Below, piece after piece: positions 24,220 to 34,645 of a DNA stretch of 64,000 nt; the first letter of the stretch is position 1, and every line of letters starts with the position of its first letter. This DNA comes from Lactarius indigo. Its lineage: Eukaryota > Basidiomycota > Agaricomycetes > Russulales > Russulaceae. The stretch is from the NCBI GenBank assembly GCA_025766275.1, contig JAFKAC010000001.1, positions 3,410,001 through 3,474,000 on the forward strand, in the 5' to 3' direction. A program made the position numbers and the translations under genes. A model generated the notes under the pieces. It worked only from the letters and a program-made list of their open reading frames with translations. It was not told the DNA's origin and ran no database searches.

Positions 24220-24294
24220 TAGCAGCACCTCGTTTCGATCGAGGGACCTCAGGGTTATGGGCCCTGCGCGCTATACCAGCTGCGCCATGCTGCT
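24220..24294 (-). tRNA. tRNA-Met (CAT), no intron
   Basis: On the minus strand, the 7-bp acceptor AGCAGCA pairs with TGCTGCT. The D arm is GCGC...GCGC. The anticodon stem CAGGG/CCCTG presents CCCATAA with anticodon CAT. The variable loop is AGGTC. The T arm CCTCG/CGAGG encloses ATCGAAA. The discriminator base is A and the total is 75 nt. The acceptor lacks an A1:U72 initiator-type pair combined with GGG/CCC stem features, so it is more likely the elongator form. Confidence 0.92.
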
Positions 24295-25061
24295 CAATAC
24301 ATGGTCTTCCCTTGAATAGCACTTTGATCTCAGCAAAGAAATACCACCGTTCATTCATCATTTCTCCCCTTCAACCCTTCAATAGACAGAGCACCTTTGA
24401 ACCTGTTGTCTTCACTAACAGGCGGTAACCCCAAGTACATTTATCAAATTAACACAAATTGGCGGGTGATCTCGGAGACTCGGACACAATGGCCAGGCAC
24501 CAGCCCTATTCAAGCTTTTCCCTCACGATCGTACGATCGGTTGTGGTTGTGGCAGTAAAGAAGCGGTCATGGCGTGGCAGAATGAAAAGCCTTTGTTCTC
24601 AGAAGAGAGGACAATTGATTCGGTGCCACAAAAATGTAGAGCACACGCACACAGAGGGCCAGACCATGACAAGAAAAAGGTTCAGTTGTATCGTATGTAT
24701 TTATTTAACGCAGAGTGTGCCCCAGCTGTAATACCTAAATATTGAGAGTATTGAGTATGGGTACAACATGCACGTGTGCAATGTAATGCATCAAAAAAAA
24801 AGGAAAAGAAAAGGTGATAGGTGAAAAAAATTGACAGGTGAGACAAGGCAACAGATATCGAGAGCACGGGAGGAGCACGGAAGGAGGGAAGTGTGAGTGG
24901 AACTGAGGCCGACGTGAGAGAGAGGCATGGGCGTGGGAATAGGTGGGTCTGTGGGGAGAGGGAAGAGAAGTGGGGTAAAAAGAGGACCGAGGGTGTGATC
25001 GATGCTGCTAAATGCCGCAAATGGAACGGAATGGGGAATTGGTGGCACCAACAGATCGGTG
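24295..25061. other. Intergenic, no gene seen
   Basis: Contains a 14-bp palindrome CGATCGTACGATCG at about 24526 and purine-rich runs near 24790-24990 downstream of the cyclin gene. No coding region is supported. Confidence 0.4.
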
Positions 25062-26600
25062 CTACCGCGGGTGCGCGAATGGGCTCGCCATGCGCAGATC
25101 TCCCGGGCCATCCTCGTCCTCGTCCTCGTCCAAATCGACCCCTTCCCCGTCCGTCGCCCCGTCTTCGCCCTCGTCCCGACTGTCCTCGCCACCGCACACG
25201 CTCCACGTGGGGCGCACCGTCGGCTCGTCATCAGTGCTCCCCTCGTCGCCTCCACCATCGGTGCTTTCCGTTTCCGCCTCGGATATCGACGTCGCGCGCG
25301 AACATGCCGAGGCGAGCGAAGCGGATGACGCTTGATGTACGAGTTTTTGCGCCGGCCGCATGAGTGGGGTACTGGGTCCATCACCACCGTAAGCGTCCAT
25401 CGCACCCATCGTGCGACGTGGAGCCGCGATGGTCGATATGGGCGGGTTTAATAGAGGAGGGTGCGGGAGAGAGTTCCCTTGCGAGTGTGCAATGAGTCGC
25501 CGTGCATAGAACTGCATCTCGTCGGGGGATATCGTGAGGCGGAAATCATTGAGAAGGAGAAAATGAAGCTCTAGCTGGTTGAGCTCGGCTTGCGGAAGGC
25601 CACCGACCTGCGAATTATGAGGTCAATGGGTTTCGAGAGGAGGATGGAGATCGCATATCAGACCTTTGCATAGCGCGAGTTTGTGTAGAATACGTCAGAG
25701 AAAAACTTGGATGCGACAGTCACACCTGCTATGACGAGGCGATGAATGTTGAAGTTATCTATGATGAACTCGCGACCTGTCGCCTCTTTCGAGAGCTTCG
25801 CCATGCGATCAAAATAGACCAAGAGAGATACGAAGACCTCGTTTGTGGTCGGGCAATACTTGAGGATACGAAGAAGGTAGGACTCAAGGGTGATGGTGGG
25901 TACATTCCGAGCATGAAATGAGAGGGAAGGGGTAGATGTGGTGAGTGCTATGCGAGATGCGAGGGTGAGGGATGGCCAGATGGGGCTGTGGGAATAACGC
26001 TGCAGAGAAGCGTGGGTAGCGTGAGTTGGGAGAGGTGAAGAAGGTGACGTCGGAGACTTTGGTAAAGCATCGTTCGCATCAGCGATCTGCTTTAGAAGGG
26101 CAGGCAAGGAGCCGAAGAAGGTCTTGTGAGGGGTATTCGTGGATGTTAAATACGGCTGGCGAATGAGGTGGAGGAGAAGGGTGAGGGTGGCGGGGCGCGA
26201 CGTGGCGCACCTGCGCCGCTGCAGATGGAAGTGAAGAGGATGCGGTCGGAAACGTAGAGACAGGAGGGTGTTGAGAATGAGATGTAGATGGTTGGGGTCG
26301 GGGAGGGGGGGCGACGGTGATAGAAGATGGTATGGATCTTCTAGTAGATTCACGCCTTGTGATGGGGGGTGGAGGATGGAGGAGGAGAGCCGGCGTAGAT
26401 GAGTTGGGGATGTTCAAGGGCGAGCATGTCGACGATGCTTGTCCTGAGGTATGGCCGTGCCTCCGACTGGAGCTGATAACTGGAGTCCTTTGCCGTTTAA
26501 ATCAACCGAAAAAAAAAGCGGGTCGGGAACTGACAGTGATACGCTATCGCCACGTGCTCTCCGTTGGTGATAACAAACAACTACAACTAGTCCTTGTCAT
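25062..26600 (-). CDS. PHO85-type (PHO80/PCL-like) cyclin
   Basis: Exons 26600-26554 (uncertain), 26472-26211, 26155-25664 and 25607-25062 sum to 1,347 nt (448 aa). The first exon is inferred because exon 2 has no ATG; it gives a good frame with a GT-AG intron of 81 nt. The cyclin core is clear: F-H-A-R-N-V-P-T-I, Y-L-L-R-I-L-K-Y-C, L-L-V-Y-F-D-R-M, N-I-H-R-L-V-I-A-G-V-T-V-A-S-K-F, then Y-A-K-V-G-G-L and L-N-Q-L-E-L-H-F-L-L-L-N-D-F-R-L. These motifs define cyclins that bind PHO85-type kinases in nutrient, phosphate or morphogenesis control. The C-terminus is a long acidic disordered tail. Confidence 0.82.
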
Positions 26601-27997
26601 GGCCCCCGCTACACTATTCAGCCAATTCTTCCTCTTATTCATCATCTCAATGTTCCCCTTTACCCTCTCGTGCTCCCTTCCAGGCCTATGAGCGCTCCGC
26701 ACCCGGATGTTTGTGGCAGTTCGCACACGTTTGGACCGGCACAGCCCCACTCTCTGGTACACCCCGTTCCTCCTTTCAGAGTCAATCCCCACCCCCAGTC
26801 GCGCGGGAAACCAAACACAGCCAGTTTCAAACGTGCGTCGTTCCCTTTCGAGCATCTTTGTGTTTCTCGGTGGCTTTCCAGATCTATCACCTCCTGACAT
26901 CCAAGTACTACCCGCCTCCCGCCACTTACCACATCCAGCCGTTCTCCCCCTAGTGCATACCTGTCAAGCGCACCTGAACACGAGGTCGGCGACAGGAATC
27001 GTCCGTGCTTGTTCATATACTTTGCTTGCCAAGCCAAGAACGCGATTTCCGCTCCAGATTCTCATCGGATTTATCCTTTATCATCCTTCGCGCATTGCCA
27101 CCCAACTCCATTCGTCAAGACCCTGCGTCCTCGGGCATTATCACGCGCTTGCCACAATAAATCCCGGTCCATACCCGGTTTCATCTTTGTGTCATCTTTG
27201 TATCAAGTTCTGACCAGGAACGCTGCCACCAGATGTGCAATTCCCTCTAATCGTCCTACTCTCGTCTCTTCTTTGAACAACGTCACTCGAAGTGCTGGAT
27301 TGCTACATCATTCGATTATCGATTTTCTGCTCGGTGCTCGTTCATACCGTTTCATTTCTTTCGACTATCAAGGGGTGTCCTTCTCGCCCATGTGCCAGAT
27401 CGTCTATATCTGTGCTCCACTGAGGGTCGGCAAATCCAAATACTAGACCGAGGTTCTGACCGTAAGCAATGTATTTTGTTCTCCTGGCCTTTGATATAGC
27501 CTCTGTCCCGATTGAGTAGAAGCAACCCGAGGGTCTATATTTCCTGTATTGTATCTTCCTCGTAATGTGACGTGCTCGTAAATTGTCCGAATCGGATTCA
27601 TGCAAGCCCCTTGCGTCTCGTTCCTATCAAATCACGTCGTTATCTAGCTCTACGAGTTTATGAAATAACGGATGGGTCCAAGTTGACTAAGGCACAAAAA
27701 CCGCGGGCTGGGCCTTTCGGCTGACCCCGGATAAAGTGCCAGATCGAACTGCGCATTATGCTGTGCTTGGGGCATCCAGACCCTCTCCGATTTGACCGAA
27801 ATGATAAAGCTTCATGGGTTCAAGGATACTGTAACCCATTTCGCATTTCCCACTAGCAGTGGCACTAGTACATTAGCAGTAGTACCAGGACATAGAGTTC
27901 TCTCGGATCGCAGCACTCAGTGCCATTATTATGTAATCAAAAGTGTGATCACTGTTGTAGACATGGTTTTACAACTACAGCTACAGCTGGACCAGCG
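26601..27997. other. Intergenic / possible long leader, no gene seen
   Basis: Several open frames of 75-168 codons on plus (for example 26707-27213) are proline/serine-biased and lack recognisable motifs or convincing introns. The pyrimidine-rich composition suits 5' leader or promoter DNA of the divergent cyclin and SPT4 genes. Confidence 0.4.
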
Positions 27998-28477
27998 ATG
28001 GCCTCCTCTACTCCCGCCGCCCCTATCCCAGCGCAGGCGAGATCAAAGAACCTGCGCGCCTGCCTCCTCTGCTCGATCATACAAACACCCATAGACTTCC
28101 GGCGCAATGGCTGTCCAAACTGCGAGGAGATCATGCAGGTAACCGTCCGTCCTCGAAGGTTCAAAGGAGGGTTTGACCGTTTTTTTTTTAGATGAAGGCT
28201 CTCCGGACCGTATTCAAGCTTGCACGACGACACATTTCGACGGCACCGTCTCGGTCGTTGACCCGGAGAAGAGCTGGGTGGCGCGTTGGCAAAGAACAAG
28301 TACGTCGTGTGTTTCCTTTCATCCCACTCTGCTTAACGTTTTTGTGGAATTGTAGACAAATACGCGCGCGGGATGTACGCGATCACCGTGAAAGGTCGGA
28401 TTCCTGAAGACGTCGAGCAGGAGCTCGAGTCGCAGGGCATCAAGTACCGCCCACGGGACCAAACTGAGGTCGACTGA
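27998..28477 (+). pseudogene. SPT4: SPT4 transcription elongation factor, one-base frame break at exon 2 start
   Basis: Exons 27998-28138, 28192-28299 and 28356-28477 encode an Spt4-like protein. It has a zinc-binding C-x2-C (residues 22-25) and C-x2-C (39-42), then S-P-D-R-I-Q-A-C-T-T, then K-S-W-V-A-R-W-Q-R, then Y-A-I-T-V-K-G-R-I-P-E-D. Introns are 28139-28191 and 28300-28355. The exon lengths sum to 371 nt, one short of a multiple of three: after splicing, the M-K-G-S motif is encoded as ATG-AAG-GCT instead of ATG-AAG-GGC-TCT, one G missing near 28198. With that base the protein would be 123 aa, the usual Spt4 size. Spt4 pairs with Spt5 to keep RNA polymerase II processive and is usually single-copy. 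A base-call error next to the T10 run is therefore as likely as a real lesion. Confidence 0.8.
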
Positions 28478-28777
28478 GCTTATATATCTTCCTTCCCCTG
28501 CCCGACATCAGTTCCGAACCAGTGCGAACGGGGGGTTATTTTGTCCCTTGACGTTCAGACGTTGCGCGTGCCGTGCCGGTAAAATGGAGTTGTACTCACT
28601 TGCTAAAGTTTTTCGTTTACCCTGTAACGTACGTCGTGACAAATATAGCAATATAAATGCGTGCAAGTAATGTACATGTAGGAAAGACAGGAACGGTTCG
28701 TGGGTAAATGCTGAGTTGAGACAATCGACATGTGTGAGGGACGCAGAAGACCGTCTCCTTTTCTATGTGTTATACCT

Positions 28778-31279
28778 TCATTGGAGTTCCTCGATAACCT
28801 TGTCGTAAGTGTGTGCCATGTGCGAACTACCCGAACGCGACCCTGTATCAGTATTGCACCACCGATAGAGACGTGTGACTCGTACCTGACCATGTCGCGG
28901 GAGAAAATAATTTGCGTGAAAACTTTCTCCACGTCGAGCACCTCGAACAAACGGACACCGTCCTCCTCCCGCTGCGCGCGCAATGCCTCCATTGGACTGT
29001 AGCGCCGCTCCGCAGGCGGCGGCGCAGCATACGACACGTCCGAGTCAGCGGACGGCCCACAGAACGCGCCCGGGGGGATAAAGACTGTGTAGAGGCATGT
29101 TGGCCTCGAGCGTCTTGCGGATGGACAGGAACTGCGCGTTGTGTGAGCGTTCCTCGTGAAGCAGAGTTGTGAATGGGGAAGACACGCACCCAGATAGGAT
29201 CGTCACGCGAGCCAAAGCCCATCTTGTGTCTGAGCGCCCGGCGTGTGATGCCGCTGTATCCCTCGGGACGGCCCTCCGCCTCTGCTTTGCAAAGCCAAAC
29301 GGCAGCGCGGGACATGTCGCGCAGCGCCCCTAGGGAGAGGCGTGACACGAGGTCGTGGGAAGTAGACGAAAGACGTGATCAGATTCTTGGAAAGTTCGCA
29401 AAGGTGCGGATCGTATGCGGCACTGGGGATAGAACGTAAGGACCGAAGGGTGGGGCGCCCTGGGGAAGCCAACTTACGGCGGTGCGAAGCAATAGACAGA
29501 GACACGCCTGCCCACGGGAAGGCCGCTAGAACGTGCTGTGAGACATGTCTTGGGGTCGGCCCATTTCTGTGGGTGCGTGGTCGTCGCTTCAATTATCACG
29601 CGCATTAAACGGCACCCGACTGGGTATGACGCACGCACCAGGCCAAGAATACCCGCCACACCGGCCCCAAGACTATGCCCGCACATTACCAATTCTACGA
29701 AATCAGACGGAAGCCACTCGTGAGAGTACGGACACGACTTGCCATAACCCTGGTTCCGAGATAACGCTTCCTTTACCGCGGTGAAGACTGGGCCACTACG
29801 CCCACCCATCACGAGAGACATCTTGAGGATTCCGCCATGGACCAAGTAGCGGTGCTTCCCTTCGAACGAATCTACGGACCTGAACGAGGCGCTCCGGACC
29901 CTCCGGCGCGAAGTGGGGACTCGGAGCAGCTGATCGCTTCCAGATGGCATTGACCCAGGTACGTCAGTGTCACCCCGGTCCTCGTCGCCGTAGTCGCCGT
30001 CGCCATCGGAATCAGTAGTCCTCCTCTTCGTCGTCACCACTCGCGGGCTCGAATTCCTCGGGTTCGCACGTGAGGTCGACCGCGACCTCGTTGAGGGTCA
30101 TCGTACCCCGAAAGACGAGCACGATCTGTTGCCGCGAATGGTCAGTGAGCACCCAGAAGCGTGGCATGCGCGCCTCGTCCCCAATCACGGCCGTCACGTC
30201 TGTCCCGCGTTTGCCGCCGCTCGCATAGTGCAGGAAGATGTCGTGGTCGTGTTTGCCCAAAAGCATTGACCACCAAGGGAACCGGCTTTGCGCATCCTCC
30301 TGGGGCTTCTCGGACTCCTCGACGGCCGCCTCGAGCGTCGCCTTCTCCTCAGAGCTGCTGATTGGCGGTTTCGGAGGCACACCGAAGAACAGGAGGGAGG
30401 CACCGCCGTATCCGGCAAGACACATTTTTGAGAGCCGGCGGAGTGTGAGCTTGAGGTCTTTCTGCGATTTCGGGCGGGGTGTGGGGACCGGGAGATTAGG
30501 TAGATGTCGCGGGACAACGGCGAGGCTGTCTGCCCCGCTCACCGTTTGTGTGATGTCTGCAGTGAGAATTTGACCTTTGTTCCCTTCAAGTAAGACATCC
30601 CCAGTGACGTTGATAACAGAATTGTTCCGCATCCGGGTGTGAACGTTGGGGATTGGGCCCTCGCGCGGGATCTCGCTTAGATATTTGGACCATTTTGTGA
30701 CTTGCCAATCGTACGTGACGCTTTGAAGAGTGCCCCAGGCGAAAAGGGCACGGGTGGCTTCCCCGACGCTGAAGTGTTCCTCGGGGAGGTGTTCCCCAAG
30801 CTCGGGATTGTTCCAGTCATTACGCATGAGATTGATGAAAGAGGCTATTGAGAAAGAGGTTTCTTCGCCCCCAGGGAAAAGAGAGGAAAGGGCATCGATG
30901 GAGCTGTACGCAGCGATAAGGGACGCGGAAGTGAGGCTCTCCCCGACGAAAATGGGGATGAGGGCGAGCTGCTCCGCAGCTGCAAAGGTGACGGACGTGG
31001 CGCGTTCGAGGGCAGCGCCGGCACCGAGCTGGTTTCCGAGTGCGAAGTCAAGAGCTGTCCCTGTAGGTCCTACCGCCGTGGACACTACACTGCGAGTGAC
31101 GGAGAACTGTAGGAAGTGCGAGTCTAAGAATCCGGGTGAAGACGCAGAAGGATGGGGAGTCGACGTACGCCCAACTTTGTGGTGGCTTTGGCTGCAGCAA
31201 AACCAAGGGTGGTCACTGCAGTGGCCGCATCGAGGCCAAACCGACCGTACTTGTCAAGAATCGCGTTGACGGTGTTCAT
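28778..31279 (-). pseudogene. Class 3 / diacylglycerol-lipase-like protein with frame breaks
   Basis: From ATG 31279, exon 1 (31279-31169) and exon 2 (31106 to about 30012) encode an N-terminal helical region, then H-D-I-F-L-H-Y-A-S, then I-V-L-V-F-R-G-T-M-T-L-N-E. Further exons carry Y-L-V-H-G-G-I, the nucleophile elbow C-G-H-S-L-G-A-G, W-A-D-P-K-T-C-L-T, V-Y-C-F-A-P-P and, at the end, H-T-Y-D-K-V-I-E-E-L. This order matches sn-1-specific DAG lipases, membrane-associated serine hydrolases that release fatty acids from diacylglycerol. One intron, 29742-29695, is GC-AG. The frame is broken in the acidic linker near 30015, by an extra base near 29361 and by another near 29047. The exons are otherwise well conserved. 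Decay or sequence error cannot be told apart. Confidence 0.78.
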
Positions 31280-31450
31280 GGAAAGGACGTCCAAAGCGCT
31301 GAATAATTGCGGGCATGGCCTCTACTTGAGGGTCCCATCTGGAGAACCGTGGGAAAGAGACCCACTCGTAAGTACGAACAAAACATGTGTGGTGGGCGGC
31401 AGTATTAGCCTCTAGGCACTTTCTTTGTAACGCGTCACCAAGTCGTGTCC
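31280..31450. promoter_or_regulatory. Short divergent promoter between the lipase-like gene and PIG-A
   Basis: The start codons of the two head-to-head genes are only about 170 bp apart, so they must share regulatory sequence or overlap in 5' leaders. A longer N-terminus of the lipase-like gene would shorten the gap further. Confidence 0.5.
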
Positions 31451-33310
31451 ATGGAACACCCTTCAACCCTCTCTGTTGCGTGGGTGTTTCCTCCATCGAG
31501 CGAACCCGTCGTCTTACCAATCTCCAGTATGATCTCCGATTTCTTTCACCCAAATGTTGGAGGTGTTGAGAACCACATATACATGCTTGGCGCTTCTCTC
31601 ATCCGGAGAGGGCACAAGGTAGTTAACTCTATTATCAGTTTGCCGCTCTCCCCGCTTTCCCCGCTCTACAGGTCATAGTCATCACTCACAGTCATCCCCC
31701 CGACCGTGTTGGCGTACGCTGGCTCATTCCCGGTTTGAAAGTCTATCACATTCCGTTCCCGACACTTGTCTCATCCGCTACTTTACCCAACTTCCTCACC
31801 TTCCTACCCTACCTCCGTACTATTATCCTCCGCGAGCGGATCACGATTATCCATTCACATGCAAGTTTGTCCTCACTCGGGCATGAAGGCGTCCTACATG
31901 CACATCTGCTCGGTGTCCGCACCGTCTTCACTGATCATAGCTTATTCGGCTTTGCCGATGCAGCCAGCATCCTCACGAACAAGCTTCTCGAAGGAATGCT
32001 CCGAAACGTTGATGCAGCCATCTGTGTTTCGCATATAGGGTAATGGGCGCACTCTCCACCATCATTTCATTCGGAGGCATATCAATTTTTTTTGATTCTC
32101 AGACGTGAAAATACAGTTCTACGCGCCAATCTCCCCCCAAAATCCGTCTACGTCATCCCCAATGCGATCGTGGCGGATCATTTTTGCCCTGCGCGTTCCG
32201 CACCCCCCACAGACACAAGTCAGTGTTCGCTTCTATTCTTCCCGATGCGATCAGAACCCTCTGACCATTTTGTGTGCGACACCCACAAAGTAACTATCAT
32301 TGTCGTCTCGCGTTTGGCCTACAGGAAGGGTGTCGATCTCCTTGTGGCTACCGCACCGCGTATATGCGCCGCTTTTCCCAACGTTCGTTTTATTGTCGGT
32401 GCGTATCTTGCATTTTCATGTGATTTTACGTTATATCGTCATCTCGTTCCTTTCGCCGTACAGGTGGAGACGGACCTAAAATGATTGACCTTCTCCAAAT
32501 GCGTGAGACCCATTTCTTGCAAGATCGGATCACTTTACTAGGTCCCGTTGCGCACCGGGACGTGCCATCCGTATGCACATCGTCGATTTGATCGGTCATC
32601 TACTTCGACTCACTAGTGTGCAGGTTCTCCAACAAGGCTCCATTTTCATGAATACCTCTCTTACTGAGTCATTCGGAATTGCGATATTAGAAGCTGCGTG
32701 TGCAGGTTTGCATGTGGTCTCTACTCGCGTCGGGGGTGTTCCCGAGATTCTTCCAGAAGACATGATCTCTTTCGCCGCTCCCACCGCAGAAGGTTACTTC
32801 TTACCTCTGTTGGAGAAAACCCCCCCCAGCTGACCTCGAGTAAGATGTATTTCGCGCGATGTCGGAGGCAATTGCACACGTGGCGAGGGGAGACCACGAT
32901 CCACACCGGGCACATGAGAGAATTCGTGGGTTTTATGACTGGACAAGGGTTGCAGAGCGCACCGAGGTTGTTTACCGTGCGGTTCTGGCGACGTCCCCGT
33001 ATCCCTTGTGGACCCGAATTCAGCGGTGAGCTTTCAACATTCTCTCCGTGCAAGGTTCTCGGGGTTTTGACACAAATTAGGACAATGAGCTTGGGCCCTT
33101 TTGTTGGCCCAATCTACACGATAATCCTAATCGTCGATTGTCTGTTCTTTGCGTTCCTCGAGTGGTGGATGCCTCGCGAGAACATTGACTACGTTGATGT
33201 AAGATGGGACGCGACACGCTTTGAAAAGGTGATACATTTCACTTTACCTGTTACTCGGGGAGGATCTTGATGTTTGACGACCACAGGTCGCTGGACATGG
33301 AAACGCCTGA
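31451..33310 (+). CDS. PIGA: GPI-GlcNAc transferase catalytic subunit (PIG-A / GPI3-SPT14)
   Basis: Nine exons: 31451-31618, 31672-32039, 32103-32218, 32291-32398, 32464-32570, 32624-32792, 32845-33025, 33081-33228 and 33287-33310. They sum to 1,389 nt, a 462-aa protein with no break. The PIG-A signature is strong: [16 protein letters not shown] near residue 30, [35 protein letters not shown] and the GT4 donor-site motif E-S-F-G-I-A-I-L-E. Near the C-terminus a membrane segment ([15 protein letters not shown]) is found. The enzyme adds GlcNAc from UDP-GlcNAc to phosphatidylinositol on the cytosolic ER face, the first step of GPI-anchor synthesis. Introns at 32219-32290 and 32793-32844 end in AAG. 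An apparent stop (TAA, 32841) is inside the latter. Confidence 0.95.
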
Positions 33311-34645
33311 GTTGCTGCGGTCATCCCCACCCTCAATGATCTAGGCCAGAAGGTCACCTATTAGGCTTTAAATTGCGTAAGTTACGACTAATTGCCACCG
33401 ATGCTCATGATAATATGAACAGTGCCTTGGTTAGACCGCTTGGCACTGGCCAGAAGCTGCGATAGCGAGATTCTGTTTGGGTAGGCGGCGTTGGGTTATT
33501 CCGTGGTTCTCAGTGAACGGGTCGCTGGCTCAGTTGCTTCGCCATTAGAAGCGGCGTTCTATCGGGTGTCTAGGTTGGGTCCCACATGCGACGGCACCAT
33601 ATCCCAATTCCTCCGCTCACTTCAGTCACGCCTGGTGAGATGCGAGGCGAGGATTTTCGCCTCATTCCGTCCGGCTTCTACAGCTGCCATATGGGCCCCA
33701 CATATTCTGGATCATTCTCACCCCTATTTTCGTGTTGTGCACGGAACCGACGCGTCGTGACTCCTTGCTTGTGATTTTCTGTGAGCCATACGATCACTCG
33801 TGGTGGTAATTCTGCAATGTTATCGATGAATCAACGGCATTGGTCCGTCGGTATACCTTTAATACCCTAAACGATCCCTCATAGGGTTCGGAGTTGTTAG
33901 TGGGGCCTCGCGGTGAGCCACAGGGCTCGGCTAGAGATTGTCGTAATATGGCTGGATGGACCTAGAGTCTCGAGCCAGACCGCATGTTCTACAACCCTCA
34001 TCGTCTGGGCGCCGAAACACAACGATCCCGTGTACCGGTCATGCAACGCTCTACACTTGCAAGGCGGCCGCCACTAAAGTTAACTTTCAGGCTCATAGGG
34101 GGACCCTCTTCACCTCGTTGCCACGTCCGTCTCGTCCAGAAGCCTGCAGGTAGCGAAAATTAGAGTTCTTGTGACAGACAGGGGTGCCCCTGGAAGGCCC
34201 TATTACACGTTCCAGTAAAAACCTGGGAGGGAGGGAACTGTGGTCTCTGTATAGTGATAGTTGATGACTAGTCTCATCGCCGCATCCCGAGGTGCTCATG
34301 TCAAATTCGCGAACCTATTGGAGATGAATGTCGTATCCTTGGGGTGTGGACTGGGGAACTGGTGTTTCATTTGATCAATGCAACAGCCCTTTGGGGATTG
34401 TCGGCGGTCCCATATATATGTGGGAGTCTGGGGTATGTGGCGATTGAATACGATGTTGCAAAGGCGCCACGTACGGGACATGTGAATAAAGTGCAACAAC
34501 GTTGACACTCAATCGCGAAGAGAACGATTGGTGCTGTCTTCATACAATTCAATTCAAAGGCAGTCTGAGAACACTTGGTCAGGTGATCTGATTCCGAAAC
34601 CGTCAACCGATCATATGAGATGGATCCGAGTCCACTCCACACTGT
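33311..34645. other. Intergenic, no gene seen
   Basis: Only short ORFs without recognisable motifs. The stretch separates PIG-A from the FGGY kinase copy. Confidence 0.45.

Noticed and set aside
26158..26353. N-terminal extension MNLLEDPYHLL of the PHO80-like cyclin
   Set aside because: That reading includes an intron with clear GT-AG ends. The spliced alternative joins the upstream Ser/Pro-rich frame with correct phase.
32793..32844. Premature TAA stop in PIG-A
   Set aside because: It lies within an intron if the AAG acceptor at 32844 is used, and this also restores the conserved [10 protein letters not shown] sequence. The nine exons then sum to a full 462-aa frame.
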